From: Ahaetulla prasina
Taxonomy: Eukaryota; Chordata; Lepidosauria; Squamata; Colubridae
Assembly: GCF_028640845.1 (NCBI RefSeq)
Contig: NC_080548.1
Location: 12,605,814 to 12,669,813, forward strand
Direction of reading: 5' to 3'
DNA: 64,000 nt
In this document: piece by piece, positions 23,376-34,641 of the stretch
How positions within the stretch are numbered: the first letter of the stretch is position 1
Layout: every line of letters starts with the position of its first letter
Program-made: the position numbers and the translations under genes
The notes under the pieces: generated by a model
The model's database searches: none
The model's input: only the letters and a program-made list of their open reading frames with translations
What the model was told of the DNA's origin: nothing

Positions 23376-23511
23376 CAGGGGTCCCCAACCTTGGCGACTT
23401 GAAGCCTGGTGGACTTCAACTCCCAGAATTCCCCAGCCAGCTTTGCTGGCTGGGGGATTCTGGGAGTTGAAGTCCACCAGGCTTCAAGTCGCCAAGGTTT
23501 GGGGACCCCTG
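23376..23511. mobile_element. Palindromic hAT MITE at the CpG island edge
   Basis: 136-bp foldback, flanks CCGTGGTC/CCTTGGTC. Each arm contains GGTGGACTTCAACTCCCAGA. Confidence 0.9.
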
Positions 23512-23694
23512 CCTTGGTCAGTCCCCAGTATTTTGGTTTCCCTCTCAGTCTTGGGCAGCGTAAATGCATTAGGCAAGCTGGGCGTGGATTGAAACGGCTG
23601 CCTTTCCTCTTCTGAATCTGAGCTCTTCCATCTGTGCTTTCGCAGCGGTTGCGGTGGCTTTAAAGCGCAAAACGGAGCGTCTCCCCCCACCACA

Positions 23695-23886
23695 CAGAGT
23701 GTCTCTCACTCATTCTCTCTCACACATACAGTCTCTCTCTCTCACACACACACACAGTCTCTCTTACACACACACAGTGTCTCTCTCACTCTCTGACACA
23801 CAGTCTCTCTCTCTCTCACACACACACACAGATTTTCTCTCACTCATTCTCTTTCTCTCTCAGACACACAGAGCGTCTCTCTCTCA

Positions 23887-23922
<36 letters not shown>

Positions 23923-23923
23923 G

Positions 23924-23958
<35 letters not shown>

Positions 23959-23977
23959 TAGAGTGTCTCTCACTCAT

Positions 23978-24012
<35 letters not shown>

Positions 24013-24013
24013 G

Positions 24014-24063
<50 letters not shown>

Positions 24064-24079
24064 AGTTTCTCTCACTCAT

Positions 24080-24119
<40 letters not shown>

Positions 24120-24245
24120 TCTCTCTCTTTCTCTCTCTCTCACACACACACACAGAGTGTCTCTCACTCATTCTCTTTTTCTCTCAGACACACAGTGTCT
24201 CTCTCACTCATTCTTTCTCTCTCTCTCTCACACACACACACACAG

Positions 24246-24278
<33 letters not shown>

Positions 24279-24332
24279 GAGTTTCTCTCACTCATTCTCT
24301 TTCTCTCTCAGACACACAGAGCGTCTCTCTCA

Positions 24333-24396
<64 letters not shown>

Positions 24397-24500
24397 GTCT
24401 CTCTCACTCATTCACTCACTCTGTGTCTCTCTCTGACACACACACACATACCCAGTATCTCTCTCACTCACTCTCTCTCTGACACACACACACACACAAA
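23695..24500 (+). repeat. TC/AC minisatellite array 1
   Basis: About 0.8 kb alternates (TC)n and (AC)n blocks, with recurring linkers CACAGAGTGTCTCTCACTCA, TTCTCTTTCTCTCAGACAC and CACAGTCTCTC. It gives long Ser-Leu-Thr-His frames that are not genes. Confidence 0.97.
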
Positions 24501-25272
24501 CTCAGGCCTATAGTCTTAAAAGAAGGGGGTGGTTTAAAAATTGGAATCTCTGTAGGATGTGAAAGCCAAAAGTACATTTTAACTTGCTGGCAGGGTAATT
24601 ATCTCCCCTCCTTTCTAGGGTGGGCAGAATTTCTTCCCTTGGGAAGTTTTGGTTTTACCACCTTGAGAGCTTTTCAAAGTGGGTAGGAATTGATTTGATT
24701 AAAGTAACTAAACCACGACAATGCCCAGAATGGCAGCCCTTGAAAACTTACAATACTTAGTTGTGAGCAAAGATACAGACAATTAAGGTTTTTGGTTTTT
24801 TTTAATGATAAAGCTGGGTATAGATTTTAAATTTAAGAAGGGGAGAAAGAAGGGGAGATGTGCAGCCACTGACATAAGAAACACTGTACTTTTTATGGGG
24901 TGTGTGTGCCGTGTTTAAAGCATTTTATCAATATTAATCTGAACTGTTAGGGCAACCTTTGTATGACGGGTCAATAATTATGTTCTTACTGTTAATCAGT
25001 ATCTATATCTTACATTTACACACTTCAAGATTGATGTGGGGTTAGAGAAACACCAGATAAACATTTACATTAATAATTGATACTTGAGCAATTTTGTTTT
25101 CCTTTAAGCCTGAGAGCCAGGACTGTGGGTTTTTTTAGATCGTTTTTAAATAAATAAAAATAACCAGGTCACTGAAACCTTCAGTGGCTTTGTAGGAGGG
25201 AATATTTCATCTAGTGTGGTTTGAGTTAGGTAAATTGTGTAAACAATAAAATAAAAACATGGCTTAATTTTG

Positions 25273-25309
<37 letters not shown>

Positions 25310-25759
25310 GGTGAGAGAGATTTAAAAAAGAGTTCCCACCATCTTTTTAGTGGATTGAACAGGCTGGAACAGTGGTGCAAATGAAGAACTGGAATGGAAT
25401 TCCACACGTATCCTGGGCACCAGGTTGGAGAAGATTTAACTGGCAGGAATCTCTGCAGATTTAGAATTTGGCCATTTATGTCAGAGGTGGGTTTCAGCAG
25501 GTTCTGACCAGTTCTGGAGAACCGATAGTAGAAATTTTGAGTAGTTCGGAGGTAAATACCACCTCTGGCTAGCCCTGCCCCCATCTATTCTCTGCCTCCC
25601 GAGTCCCAGCTGATCGGGAGGGAATGGGGATTTTGCAGTAACCTTCCCCTGGAGTGGGGTGGGAATGGAGATTTTACAGTATCCTTCCCTTGAGCCACAC
25701 CCACCAAGCCATGCCACACCCACAGAACTGGTAGTAAAAAAATTTGAAACCCACCACTG
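24501..25759 (+). repeat. Duplicated segment, copy 1 (unit of about 2.7 kb)
   Basis: The sequence from CTCAGGCCTATAGTC to the end of a hAT element recurs at 27205-28408 at an offset of about 2.7 kb, with about 1-2 percent differences by eye. The unit includes a minisatellite. Confidence 0.92.
25482..25759. mobile_element. Short hAT element (CAGAGGTGGGTTTCAGC subtype)
   Basis: 278 bp, perfect ATTTATGT duplication. It has the inner AACCGATAGTAGAAATTTTG and GGGGATTTTGCAGTAACC blocks of this subtype. A diverged duplicate at 28176-28403 has lost its right end. Confidence 0.93.
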
Positions 25760-25776
25760 ATTTATGTCTTTTAGAG

Positions 25777-25849
25777 CAGGGGTCTCCAACCTCGGCAACT
25801 TGGAGTTGAAGTCCACAAGTCTTAAAGTTGCCGAGGTTGGAGACCCCTG
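25777..25849. mobile_element. Minimal hAT foldback, 73 bp
   Basis: CAGGGGTCTCCAACC ... GGTTGGAGACCCCTG with a perfect TTTTAGAG duplication. It is the shortest intact member, with almost no loop between arms. Confidence 0.92.
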
Positions 25850-25869
25850 TTTTAGAGTCAGTACAGCAA

Positions 25870-26013
25870 GTGTCATTTTCTCACTCATTCTCTCTCTCAC
25901 ACTCATTCACTCACTCTGTCTCTCTCTCTCACTCTCTCTCTCTCTCTCTCTCACACACACAGAGTGTCTCTCTCTCTCTCACACTCATTCACTCACTCTG
26001 TCTCTCTCTCTCA

Positions 26014-26049
<36 letters not shown>

Positions 26050-26176
26050 GAGTGTCTCTCTCTGACACACACACACACACACATACACAGTATCTCTCAC
26101 TCATTCACTCACTCTCTCTCTGACACACACACAGATTTTCTCTCACTCATTCTCTTTCTCTCTCAGACACACAGTG

Positions 26177-26211
<35 letters not shown>

Positions 26212-26300
26212 GTGTCTCTCTCTGACACACACACAGTGTCTCTCTCTGACACACACACAGATTTTCTCTCACTCATTCTCTTTCTCTCAGACACACAGTG

Positions 26301-26335
<35 letters not shown>

Positions 26336-27179
26336 GTCTCTCACTCATTCTCTTTCTCTCAGACACACAGTGTCTCTCTCTCTCTCACACACACAGTGTC
26401 TCTCTCTCACACACACAGAGTGTCTCTCTCTGACACACACACACACAGAGTTTCTCTCACTCATTCTCTTTCTCTCAGACACACAGTGTCTCTCTCTGAC
26501 ACACACACAGTGTCTCTCTCTGACACACACACAGTGTCTCTCTCACACACACACACACACAGAGTGTCTCTCTCTCTCACACTCTGTCTCTCTCTGACAC
26601 ACACACAGTGTCTCTCTCTGACACACACACAGATTTTCTCTCACTCACTCTCTCTCTGACACACACACAGAGTTTCTCTCACTCATTCTCTTTCTCTCAG
26701 ACACACAGTGTCTCTCTCTCAGACACACAGTGTCTCTCTCTGACACACACACAGTGTCTCTCTCTGACACACACACACACAGATTTTCTCTCACTCACTC
26801 TCTCTCTGACACACACACATACACAGTATCTCTCACTCACTCTGTCTCTCTCTGACACACACACAGTGTCTCTCTCATTCTCTCTCTCACACACACAGAG
26901 TTTCTCTCACTCACTCTGTCTCTCTCTGACACACACACAGATTTTCTCTCACTCACTCTCTCTCTGACACACACACAGAGTGTCTCTCTCTGACACACAC
27001 ACAGATTTTCTCTCACTCATTCTCTCTCTCTGACACACACACACACACAGTGTCTCTCTCTGACACACACACACACACAGAGTGTCTCTCACTCACTCTC
27101 TCTCTGACACACACACACAGATTTTCTCTCACTCATTCTCTTTCTCTCAGACACACAGTGTCTCACTCACTCTCTCTCT

Positions 27180-27204
<25 letters not shown>
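25870..27204 (+). repeat. TC/AC minisatellite array 2
   Basis: A 1.3-kb relative of array 1 with the more regular unit CACAGTGTCTCTCTCTGACA repeated many times. Both arrays end in the same unique flank (AAACTCAGGC then TATAGTCTTAAAAG), so they lie in a tandem duplication. Confidence 0.97.
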
Positions 27205-27210
<6 letters not shown>

Positions 27211-28408
27211 AGGCTTATAGTCTTAAAAGAAGGGGGTGGTTTAAAAATTGGAATCTCTGTAGGATGTGAAAGCCAAAAGTACATTTTAACTTGCTGGCAG
27301 GGTAATTATCTCCCCTCCTTTCTAGGGTGGGCAGAATTTCTTCCCTTGGGAAGTTTTGGTTTTACCACCTTGAGAGCTTTTCAAAGTGGGTAGGAATTGA
27401 TTTGATTAAAGTAACTAAACCACGACAATGCCCAGAATGGCAGCCCTTGAAAACTTACAATACTTAGTTGTGGGCAAAGATCCAGACAATTATGGTTTAT
27501 GGGTTTTTTTAATGATAAAGCTGGGTATAGATTTTAAATTTAAGAAGGGGAGAAAGAAGGGGAGATGTGCAGCCACTGACATAAGAAACACTGTACTTTT
27601 ATGGGGTGTGTGCCGTGTTTAAAGCATTTTATCAATATTAATCTGAACTGTTAGGGCAACCTTTGTATGACGGGTCAATAATTATGTTCTTACTGTTAAT
27701 CAGTATCTATATCTTACATTTACACACTTCAAGATTGATGTGGGGTTAGAGAAACACCAGATAAACGTTTACATTAATAATTGATACTTGAGCAATTTTG
27801 TTTTCCTTTAAGCCTGAGAGCCAGGACTGTGGGTTTTTTTAGATCGTTTTTAAATAAATAAAAATAACCAGGTCACTGAAACCTTCAGTGGCTTTGTAGG
27901 AGGGAATATTTCATCTAGTGTGGTTTGAGTTAGGTAAATTGTGTAAACAATAAAATAAAAACATGGCTTAATTTTGCATGTGTGTGTGTGTGTAGAGGGT
28001 GAGAGAGATTTAAAAAAGAGTTCCCAACATCTCTTTAGTGGATTGAACAGGCTGGAACAGTGGTGCAAATGAAGAACTGGAATGGAATTCCACACGTATC
28101 CTGGGCACCAGGTTGGAGAAGATTTAACTGGCAGGAATCTCTGCAGATTTAGAATTTGGCCATTTATGTCAGAGGTGGGTTTCAGCAGGTTCTGACCAGT
28201 TCTGGAGAACCGATAGCAGAAATTTTGAGTAGTTCGGAGGTAAATACCACCTCTGGCTAGCCCTGCCCCCATCTATTCTCTGCCTCCCGAGTCCCAGCTG
28301 ATCGGGAGGGAATGGGGATTTTGCAGTAACCTTCCCCTGGAGTGGGGTGGGAATGGAGATTTTACAGTATCCTTCCCTTGAGCCACGCCCACAGAACTGG
28401 TAGTAAAA
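27205..28408 (+). repeat. Duplicated segment, copy 2
   Basis: Matches 24501-25735. It lacks the ACCAAGCCATGCC block at its right end and is fused directly to a third, partial copy. Confidence 0.92.
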
Positions 28409-28747
28409 ATTGGAATCTCTGTAGGATGTGAAAGCCAAAAGTACATTTTAACTTGCTGGCAGGGTAATTATCTCCTCCTTTCTAGGGTGGGCAGAATTTC
28501 TTCCTTGGGAAGTTTTGGTTTTTAATGATAAAGCTGGGTATAGATTTTAAATTTAAGAAGGGAGATGTGCAGCCACTGACATAAGAAACACTGTACTTTT
28601 ATGGGGTGTGTGCCGTGTTTAAAGCATTTTATCAATATTAATCTGAACTGTTAGGGCAACCTTTGTATGACGGGTCAATAATTATGTTCTTACTGTTAAT
28701 CAGTATCTATATCTTACATTTACACACTTCAAGATTGATGTGGGGTT
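28409..28747 (+). repeat. Duplicated segment, partial copy 3
   Basis: It begins at the AATTGGAATCTCTGTAGG part of the unit and ends at GATTGATGTGGGGTT. An internal deletion joins AGTTTTGGTTTTT to AATGATAAAGC across a shared T run. Confidence 0.9.
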
Positions 28748-28883
28748 GAATTTCACCTGGGGGGCGGGGGCGGGGAATGCACGATGTTCTGGGGGGGAGG
28801 AGCCATGGCAGAAAAGGCTCTTCTTCCAGACCCCACGAGCCAGAATTCCTTGACCAACAGGATCCGCAGCAGGCCACTTCTGC

Positions 28884-29192
28884 CAGGGATGAAATGTAAA
28901 ATTTGTTACTACCAGTTCTGTGGGTGTGGTTTGGGGGGGGGTAATGTGACTGGGTGGGCGTGGCCAACTTTTTTTTTTTTTTTTTACTTTTAAAAGCATT
29001 TTTTCTACAACCTCTTCGGCCAAAGAAAAAAATGCTTTTAAAACTTAAAAAACACCAAACCTCTGATGATCGCACGGCTCAGCTGGGCATGCGGTGGGGA
29101 GCAGGGATTTTTGCTACCGGTTCTCCGAACCACCCACTGCCATCGCTACCCAATCAGGTGATCCGGTCCGAACCGGGAACATTTCACCCCTG
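28884..29192. mobile_element. Short hAT element (GAAATGTAAAATTTG subtype), copy A
   Basis: Begins CAGGGATGAAATGTAAAATT, ends CATTTCACCCCTG, duplication ACTTCTGC/ACTTCTGT. Confidence 0.9.
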
Positions 29193-29393
29193 ACTTCTGT
29201 TGATGTGGGTGGGGCAGGCCACTGGGGTGAAACAGTTCCTCGGATAACCACATATAGAGGATCCAGTTTATCGATGTCCATAGAGATTCATTCTTAAGTC
29301 TCATGCTTGTTCACCCAGGCCTGATTGTATCTGCTGAAGAATTCATTTACAGGGGGTTTGTCAAGCGCAAAGAATCGGGACCATCCTCCAGAA

Positions 29394-29501
29394 CAGGGAT
29401 CTCCAACCTTGGCAACTTTAAGACTTGCGGACTTCAACTCCCAGAGTTCTCTGGGAGTTGAAGTCCGCAAGTCTTAAAGTTGCCAAGGTTGGAGACCCCT
29501 G
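29394..29501. mobile_element. Palindromic hAT MITE, 108 bp
   Basis: CAGGGATCTCCAACC ... GGTTGGAGACCCCTG with a perfect CTCCAGAA duplication, lying just past the point where the two 0.83-kb repeats diverge. Confidence 0.93.
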
Positions 29502-29569
29502 CTCCAGAATAAACCTCGGACCAATTGGTAGAGCCAGCTATTCAGACTCCTTTGCAAGGCCAAGAGGGT

Positions 29570-30209
29570 GGGGTTGAATTTCACCTGGGGGGCGGGGGCG
29601 GGGAATGCACGATGTTCTGGGGGGGAGGAGCCATGGCAGAAAAGGCTCTTCTTCCAGACCCCACGAGCCAGAATTCCTTGACCAACAGGATCCACAGCAG
29701 GCCACTTCTGCCAGGGATGAAATGTAAAATTTGTTACTACCAGTTCTGTGGGTGTGGTTTGGGGGGGGTAATGTGACTGGGTGGGCGTGGCCAAGTTTTT
29801 TTTTTTTTTACTTTTAAAAGCATTTTTTCTACAACCTCTTCGGCCAAAGAAAAAAATGCTTTTAAAACTTAAAAAACACCAAACCTCTGATGATTGCACG
29901 GCTCAGCTGGGCATGGGGTGGGGAGCAGGGATTTTTGATACCGGTTCTCCGAACCACCCACTGCCATCGCTACCGGATCAGGTGATCCGGTCCGAACCGG
30001 GAACATTTCACCCCTGACTTCTGTTGATGTGGGTGGGGCAGGCCACTGGGGTGAGACAGTTCCTCGGATAACCACATATAGAGGATCCAGTTTATCGATG
30101 TCCGTAGAGATTCATTCTTAAGTCTCATGCTTGTTCACCCAGGCCTGATTGTATCTGCTGAAGAATTCATTTACAGGGGGTTTGTCAAGCGCAAAGAATC
30201 GGGACCATC
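29570..30209 (+). repeat. Direct repeat of about 0.83 kb, copy 2
   Basis: Counterpart of 28742-29386, with a hAT element at 29712-30016 and the same flanks. The similarity stops after GACCATCC. Confidence 0.93.
29712..30016. mobile_element. Short hAT element (GAAATGTAAAATTTG subtype), copy B
   Basis: Duplicate of 28884-29192 with a slightly shorter poly(T) run. The same insertion was copied with its flanks. Confidence 0.9.
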
Positions 30210-30217
30210 CGCTAGAT

Positions 30218-30352
30218 CAGGGGTCTCCAACCTTGGTCCCGTGAAGACTTGTGGACTTCAACTCCCAGAGTCCCTCAGCCAGCAAAGCTGGCTGAGGAAC
30301 TCTGGGAGTTGAAGTCCACAAGTCTTCACGGGACCAAGGTTGGAGACCCTTG
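30218..30352. mobile_element. Palindromic hAT MITE, 135 bp
   Basis: Perfect CGCTAGAT duplication. Arms read AGACTTGTGGACTTCAACTC. It is a separate insertion from that at 29394. Confidence 0.93.
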
Positions 30353-30409
30353 CGCTAGATTGCGGCATAGAAGATTTATTCAAGCCTATACAGAAGAGTT
30401 GATTAACAG

Positions 30410-30830
30410 CAGGGATGGGCTTCAAAAATTTTAGCAAGGGGTTCTCTGCCCAGTTGCTGGGTGGGGGTGGCCGTGGTGGGCGTGGCCTACTTGGACTCCT
30501 GCACCACGGCAGTGAGGGGGCATTTTTGCCCTCCCTGGGCTCTGGAGGTTTTTCTCGAGCCTCCAGGAGGGCGAAAACGGCCTCCCCAGGCTCTGGAGGT
30601 CCTCTGGAGGTCGGAAATGGGTGTTCCCGAACTTCCAGTAGGCCTGTTTTCCTCCCTTCCTGAGCTCCGTACGCGCCCTGCACTTACCTGCATCCAAAAC
30701 AGGCCGCGTGGGGATTCCTGGGAGGGGCAGGATGGGGTGGGAGGGGCCAGCCAGGAGTGGGATTTGGGAGTTCTCGAACTGCTCAGAATTGTTCTCCCAA
30801 ACCCTGCGAACCCCCAGCAGCCCACCCCTG
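30410..30830. mobile_element. hAT element, 421 bp (CAGGGATGGGCTTC)
   Basis: Perfect ATTAACAG duplication, ends CAGGGATGGG / CCCACCCCTG. The GC-rich body carries repeats of CTCTGGAGGT and GGGCGTGGCC. Confidence 0.92.
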
Positions 30831-31323
30831 ATTAACAGGCAGCACTAAATTGGCACTAAATAAAGGTCAAAGGAATTCAAGGGGGTTCTAGACTTGGATC
30901 GTTTGTGGCAATGTTAGGACTCTAAGCCGATGGCGTGTTTAACTCTGCCTCCTAGTTTTGCCCGCTCTTCTCCTACAGCTTTTGTATATTCACATTATTG
31001 GTTCAGTTCTTCTTTTTTTAACCTGGTGCGACTAAAAACAACAGCGGGCGTATTTCTGTTGCCAGGTCTGTGCCTAAGGGCTATTTAATCAATGTAAAGT
31101 GACAGTTATACTTTGAAAAAGTCAACATTCAGACACTTTGAGTGTTTGCTATGCTGAAGAAGATAAATATTCTTCTCGGTATACTTGGCATGTTTCACAG
31201 AGCAGCCTTTCAAAAGCTGTGGCGTTAACGACATTTTCAGCTCTTGATCTTTTCACGCAAAATGCCACCTCTAGTTTTTCCAAAACGTCTTCTAGTTGCC
31301 TTGTTTCTAGGGGGGAAGCCATA

Positions 31324-32118
31324 CAGGTCGTCCTCAACTTACGACCAATTGGGACTAGAATTTCCATTGCCAAGAGAGGCGGTTATTAAGTGAGTTGCGC
31401 CCAATTTTACAACATTACAGCATTTTGCTTGCTATGCAAATGATTGCAGTTGCTAAGTGAAGCATGCAGTTGGGGTTGTTAAGCAAATCCAACTTCTCCC
31501 ATTGACTTTGCTTGTTGGAAAATGGCTGGGAAGGTCACAAATGGCGATCATGTGACTCCGGGGTCAGGGGTGAAATCCAGCAGGTTCTGACAGGTTCTGG
31601 AGAACCAGTAGTGGAAAATTTGAGTAGTTTGGAGAACCGGCAAATACCACCTCTGGCTGGCCCCAGAGTGGGGTGGGAATGGGGATTTTGCAGTATCCTT
31701 CCCCTGGAGTTGGGTCGGAATGGGGATTTTGCAGTACCCTTCCCCTGGAGTTGGGTGGGAATGGGGATTTTGCAGTACCCTTCCCCTGGAGTTGGGTGGG
31801 AATGGGGATTTTGCAGTACCCTTCCCCTGGAGTGGGATGGGAATGGGGATTTTGCAGCATCCTACCCCTGGAGTGGGATGGGAATGGAGATTTTGCACTA
31901 TCCTTCCCCTGCCATGCCCACCAAGCCACGCCCACAGAACCGGTAGTAAAAAAAATTGGATTTCACCACGTCCGGGGTGCTGTAATTCTCATAATCACCC
32001 AAATCTGGGGATGCTGTGATAATCATAAGTGCAAGAATTGCCTGTAAATCACTTTTTATAGGGCCATAGTAACTACAAACGGTTGCTAAAGAAATGATAG
32101 TAAGTTGAGGACTGCCTA
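31324..32118. mobile_element. Tigger-like (pogo/mariner) MITE hosting a hAT element
   Basis: TA-flanked ends CAGGTCGTCCTCAACTTACG / AGTTGAGGACTGCCTA. The interior is interrupted by a complete hAT element (31565-31970). Confidence 0.85.
31565..31970. mobile_element. Short hAT element with internal 41-bp tandem repeat
   Basis: Starts CAGGGGTGAAATCC, ends GATTTCACCACG, perfect TCCGGGGT duplication. About six units of roughly 41 bp (GGGGATTTTGCAGTACCC core) expand its middle. Confidence 0.92.
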
Positions 32119-32315
32119 TATTATTGTCAAGACACAGAATGTTGGAACCCTTTGCTGTTTTCATTCTCCTTATCCTTTTTAAAATTTATCTTATCTTTTT
32201 CTCTGACTTCTTGCTTCTTTGCTTTCCTTCCTCCTATGACTCCTCCTTGTGAGGTCTCCTTCGCAGTTCTCCTGAAGGCTTGTCCTTGTATTTCAATGGT
32301 TAAATAGAAAACCTA

Positions 32316-32783
32316 CCGTATTTTTCGGACTATAAGATGCTCCGGACTATAAGACGCATCTACCTTTTTTGGGGAGGAAAACAAGAAAAAAAAAATCTGC
32401 CTCCCAGCAATTTGCCTCCTTGCAGCAAACAGCGAACAGCCTGCTTTAGTTTCATTTTCATTTTCAGCACAGCCTGATTAGCACAAAAAATCTGCCTCTC
32501 AGCAATTTACCTCCTTGCAGCAAACCCTGCATGGCAATCCCCCAGAATAGCTGAGGTCGGGAGGCCGATCCAACCAGCAATCAACTATTTGTACTAATCA
32601 GGCTGTCCTGAAGTTGAAACGGGCTGTTTGCTGCTTGCTGCAAGGAGGTAAATTGCTGGGAGGCAGAGGCCAAAGGGTGGGGGCCAGAAGGTGGACAGGG
32701 CTACATTCGGTGTATAAGACGCACCCAAATTTTCACCCTCTTTTGGGGGGGGGGAAGTGTGTCTTATACTCTGAAAAATATGG
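32316..32783. mobile_element. TA-flanked MITE (CCGTATTTTTCGGACTATAAG)
   Basis: Imperfect terminal repeats CCGTATTTTTCGGACTATAAG / CTTATACTCTGAAAAATATGG with TA on both sides, a mariner-type family frequent in squamates. The right half is duplicated at 33500-33898. Confidence 0.82.
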
Positions 32784-33495
32784 TACTTTTATTCTTGAGG
32801 ACCAAATGTTCTATGTCCCCAGACAAGCTCTACTGACCTACAATGGAGACTACATCAGTAGTGGGTTGCCTCTGGTTCAGACTGGTTCTATAGAATTGGT
32901 ATAAAACTGGCGGGATGCTCCGCCCACTGACCCAAACGTCACTAAAACTCTTCTGCACATGTGCAGAAGAGCGTGCACACGCATGATGCAAACCAGTAGT
33001 AAAGGTAAATAGAATCCACCCTTGGACTACATATGTGTAGAAGTGACACTTGAATACCATTGCAAATAGTGGATGTTCCAGACCAGCTCAAGGCAGTTTC
33101 TGTCTGAGCTGAAGCCCCTGCTGCTGCTCCTTCTAGCATTGGGAACCCACCAGATCAGCAGTTGAATCTTCCCTGATGGGACGGAAAGAGCATCTTTAGA
33201 TGCTACACCGAAGACAGAAGGTGAGAAGTACATCTGGGTCTTCAGCCTTGAGTACTGCCTTGTTCCATTACTCTGGATCAGCTGCGCTAAGCAGATGGCT
33301 CTTTCTGTTTGACAGCAACTCTGGTGTGGGTCCGTGTAGAATCTGCGTCTCTCTGGAAGGAATCTAGGAAAACTCGCTTGCAGCCAACTCGCCACTGTAG
33401 AAAGTCAGCTCCCACCCACCCGCCTAGAGAATGAAATATGTTGGGGAATATTAAAAAGGCAGGATAGAATATTTCCCCTAAAGGAGAAACGGGGG
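32386..33495 (+). repeat. Tandem duplication of 1.11 kb, copy 1
   Basis: The block from AAAAAATCTGCCTCCC to AACGGGGGGGAAA recurs at an offset of 1110 bp. The boundary shares AAAAAAATCT in both copies. It contains a MITE half and a hAT element (32856-33024). The segment 33030-33480 is not recognised; its open frames look non-coding. Confidence 0.93.
32856..33024. mobile_element. Short hAT element (CAGTAGTGGGTTGCC), copy A
   Basis: Perfect GACTACAT duplication. The body carries CTTCTGCACATGTGCAGAAG, itself a palindrome. Confidence 0.92.
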
Positions 33496-34624
33496 GGAAA
33501 AAAAATCTGCCTCCCAGCAATTTGCCTCCTTGCAGCAAACAGCGAACAGCCTGCTTTAGTTTCATTTTCATTTTCAGCACAGCCTGATTAGCACAAGAAA
33601 AAAAATCTGCCTCTCAGCAATTTACCTCCTTGCAGCAAACCCTGCATGGCAATCCCCCAGAATAGCTGAGGGTCGGGAGGCCGATCCAACCAGCAATCAA
33701 CTATTTGTACTAATCGGGCTGTCCTGAAGTTGAAACGGGCTGTTTGCTGCTTGCTGCAAGGAGGTAAATTGCTGGGAGGCAGAGGTCAAAGGGTGGGGGC
33801 CAGAAGGTGGACAGGGCTACATTCGGTGTATAAGACACACCCAAATTTTCACCCTCTTTTGGGGGGGGGAAGTGTGTCTTATATTCTGAAAAATATGGTA
33901 CTTTTATTCCTGAGGACCAAATGTTCTATGTCCCCAGACAAGCTCTTCTGACCTACAATGGAGACTACATCAGTAGTGGGTTGCCTCTGGTTCAGACTGG
34001 TTCTATAGAACTGGTAGTAAAACTGGTGGGATGCTCCGCCCACTGACCCAAACGTCACTAAAACTCTTCTGCACATGTGCAGAAGAGCGTGCACACGCAT
34101 GATGCAAACCAGTAGTAAAGGTAAGTAGAACCTACCCCTGGACTACATATGTGTAGGAAGTGATACTTGAATACCATTGCAAATAGTGGATGTTCCAGAC
34201 CAGCTCAAGGCAGTTTCTGTCTGAGCTGAAGCCCCTGCTGCTGCTCCTTCTAGCATTGGGAACCCACCAGATCAGCAGCTGAATCTTCCCTGATGGGACG
34301 GAAAGAGCATCTTTAGATGCTACACCGAAGACAGAAGGTGAGAAGTACATCTGGGTCTTCAGCCTTGAGTACTGCCTTGTTCCATTACTCTGGATCAGTT
34401 GCGCTAAGCAGATGGCTCTTTCTGTTTGACAGCAACTCTGGTGTGGGTCCGTGTAGAATCTGCGTCTCTCTGGAAGGAATCTAGGACAACTCGTTTGCAG
34501 CCAACTCGCCACTGTAGAAAGTCAGCTCCCATCCACCCGCCTAGAGAATGAAATATGTTGGGGAATATTAAAAAGGCAGGATAGAATATTTCCCCTAAAG
34601 GAGAAACGGGGGGGAAAAAAAATC
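33496..34624 (+). repeat. Tandem duplication of 1.11 kb, copy 2
   Basis: Counterpart of 32386-33495, ending GGGGGGGAAAAAAAATCT and then unique sequence. The first solo LTR begins 18 nt later. Confidence 0.93.
33971..34140. mobile_element. Short hAT element (CAGTAGTGGGTTGCC), copy B
   Basis: Duplicate of 32856-33024 with the same GACTACAT flanks. Confidence 0.92.
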
Positions 34625-34641
34625 TTAAGGGAGGCAGAAAC

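Larger units (their letters stand above)
28742..29569 (+). repeat. Direct repeat of about 0.83 kb, copy 1
   Basis: The stretch from GGGGTTGAATTTCACC to GAATCGGGACCATCC is repeated from 29570 at an offset of 824-828 bp and contains a complete hAT element (28884-29192). Confidence 0.93.

Noticed and set aside
22448..23569. A 373-codon minus-strand frame over the CpG island
   Set aside because: Poly-Pro comes from the GGA run and one end lies in a hAT foldback; open frames in GC-rich DNA are common and no domain is recognisable.
23654..24513. Long + strand frames rich in Ser, Leu, Thr and His
   Set aside because: They are translations of (TC)n/(AC)n minisatellite blocks, open in several frames at once, without splice or promoter context.
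25870..27204. Regular short repeats suggesting a CRISPR-like array
   Set aside because: The units are low-complexity dinucleotide blocks of varying length without unique spacers, in a vertebrate genome.
31512..31946. Repetitive frame with ELGRNGDFAVPFP units
   Set aside because: Same 41-bp transposon repeat, opposite orientation to other copies; not a protein-coding tandem repeat.
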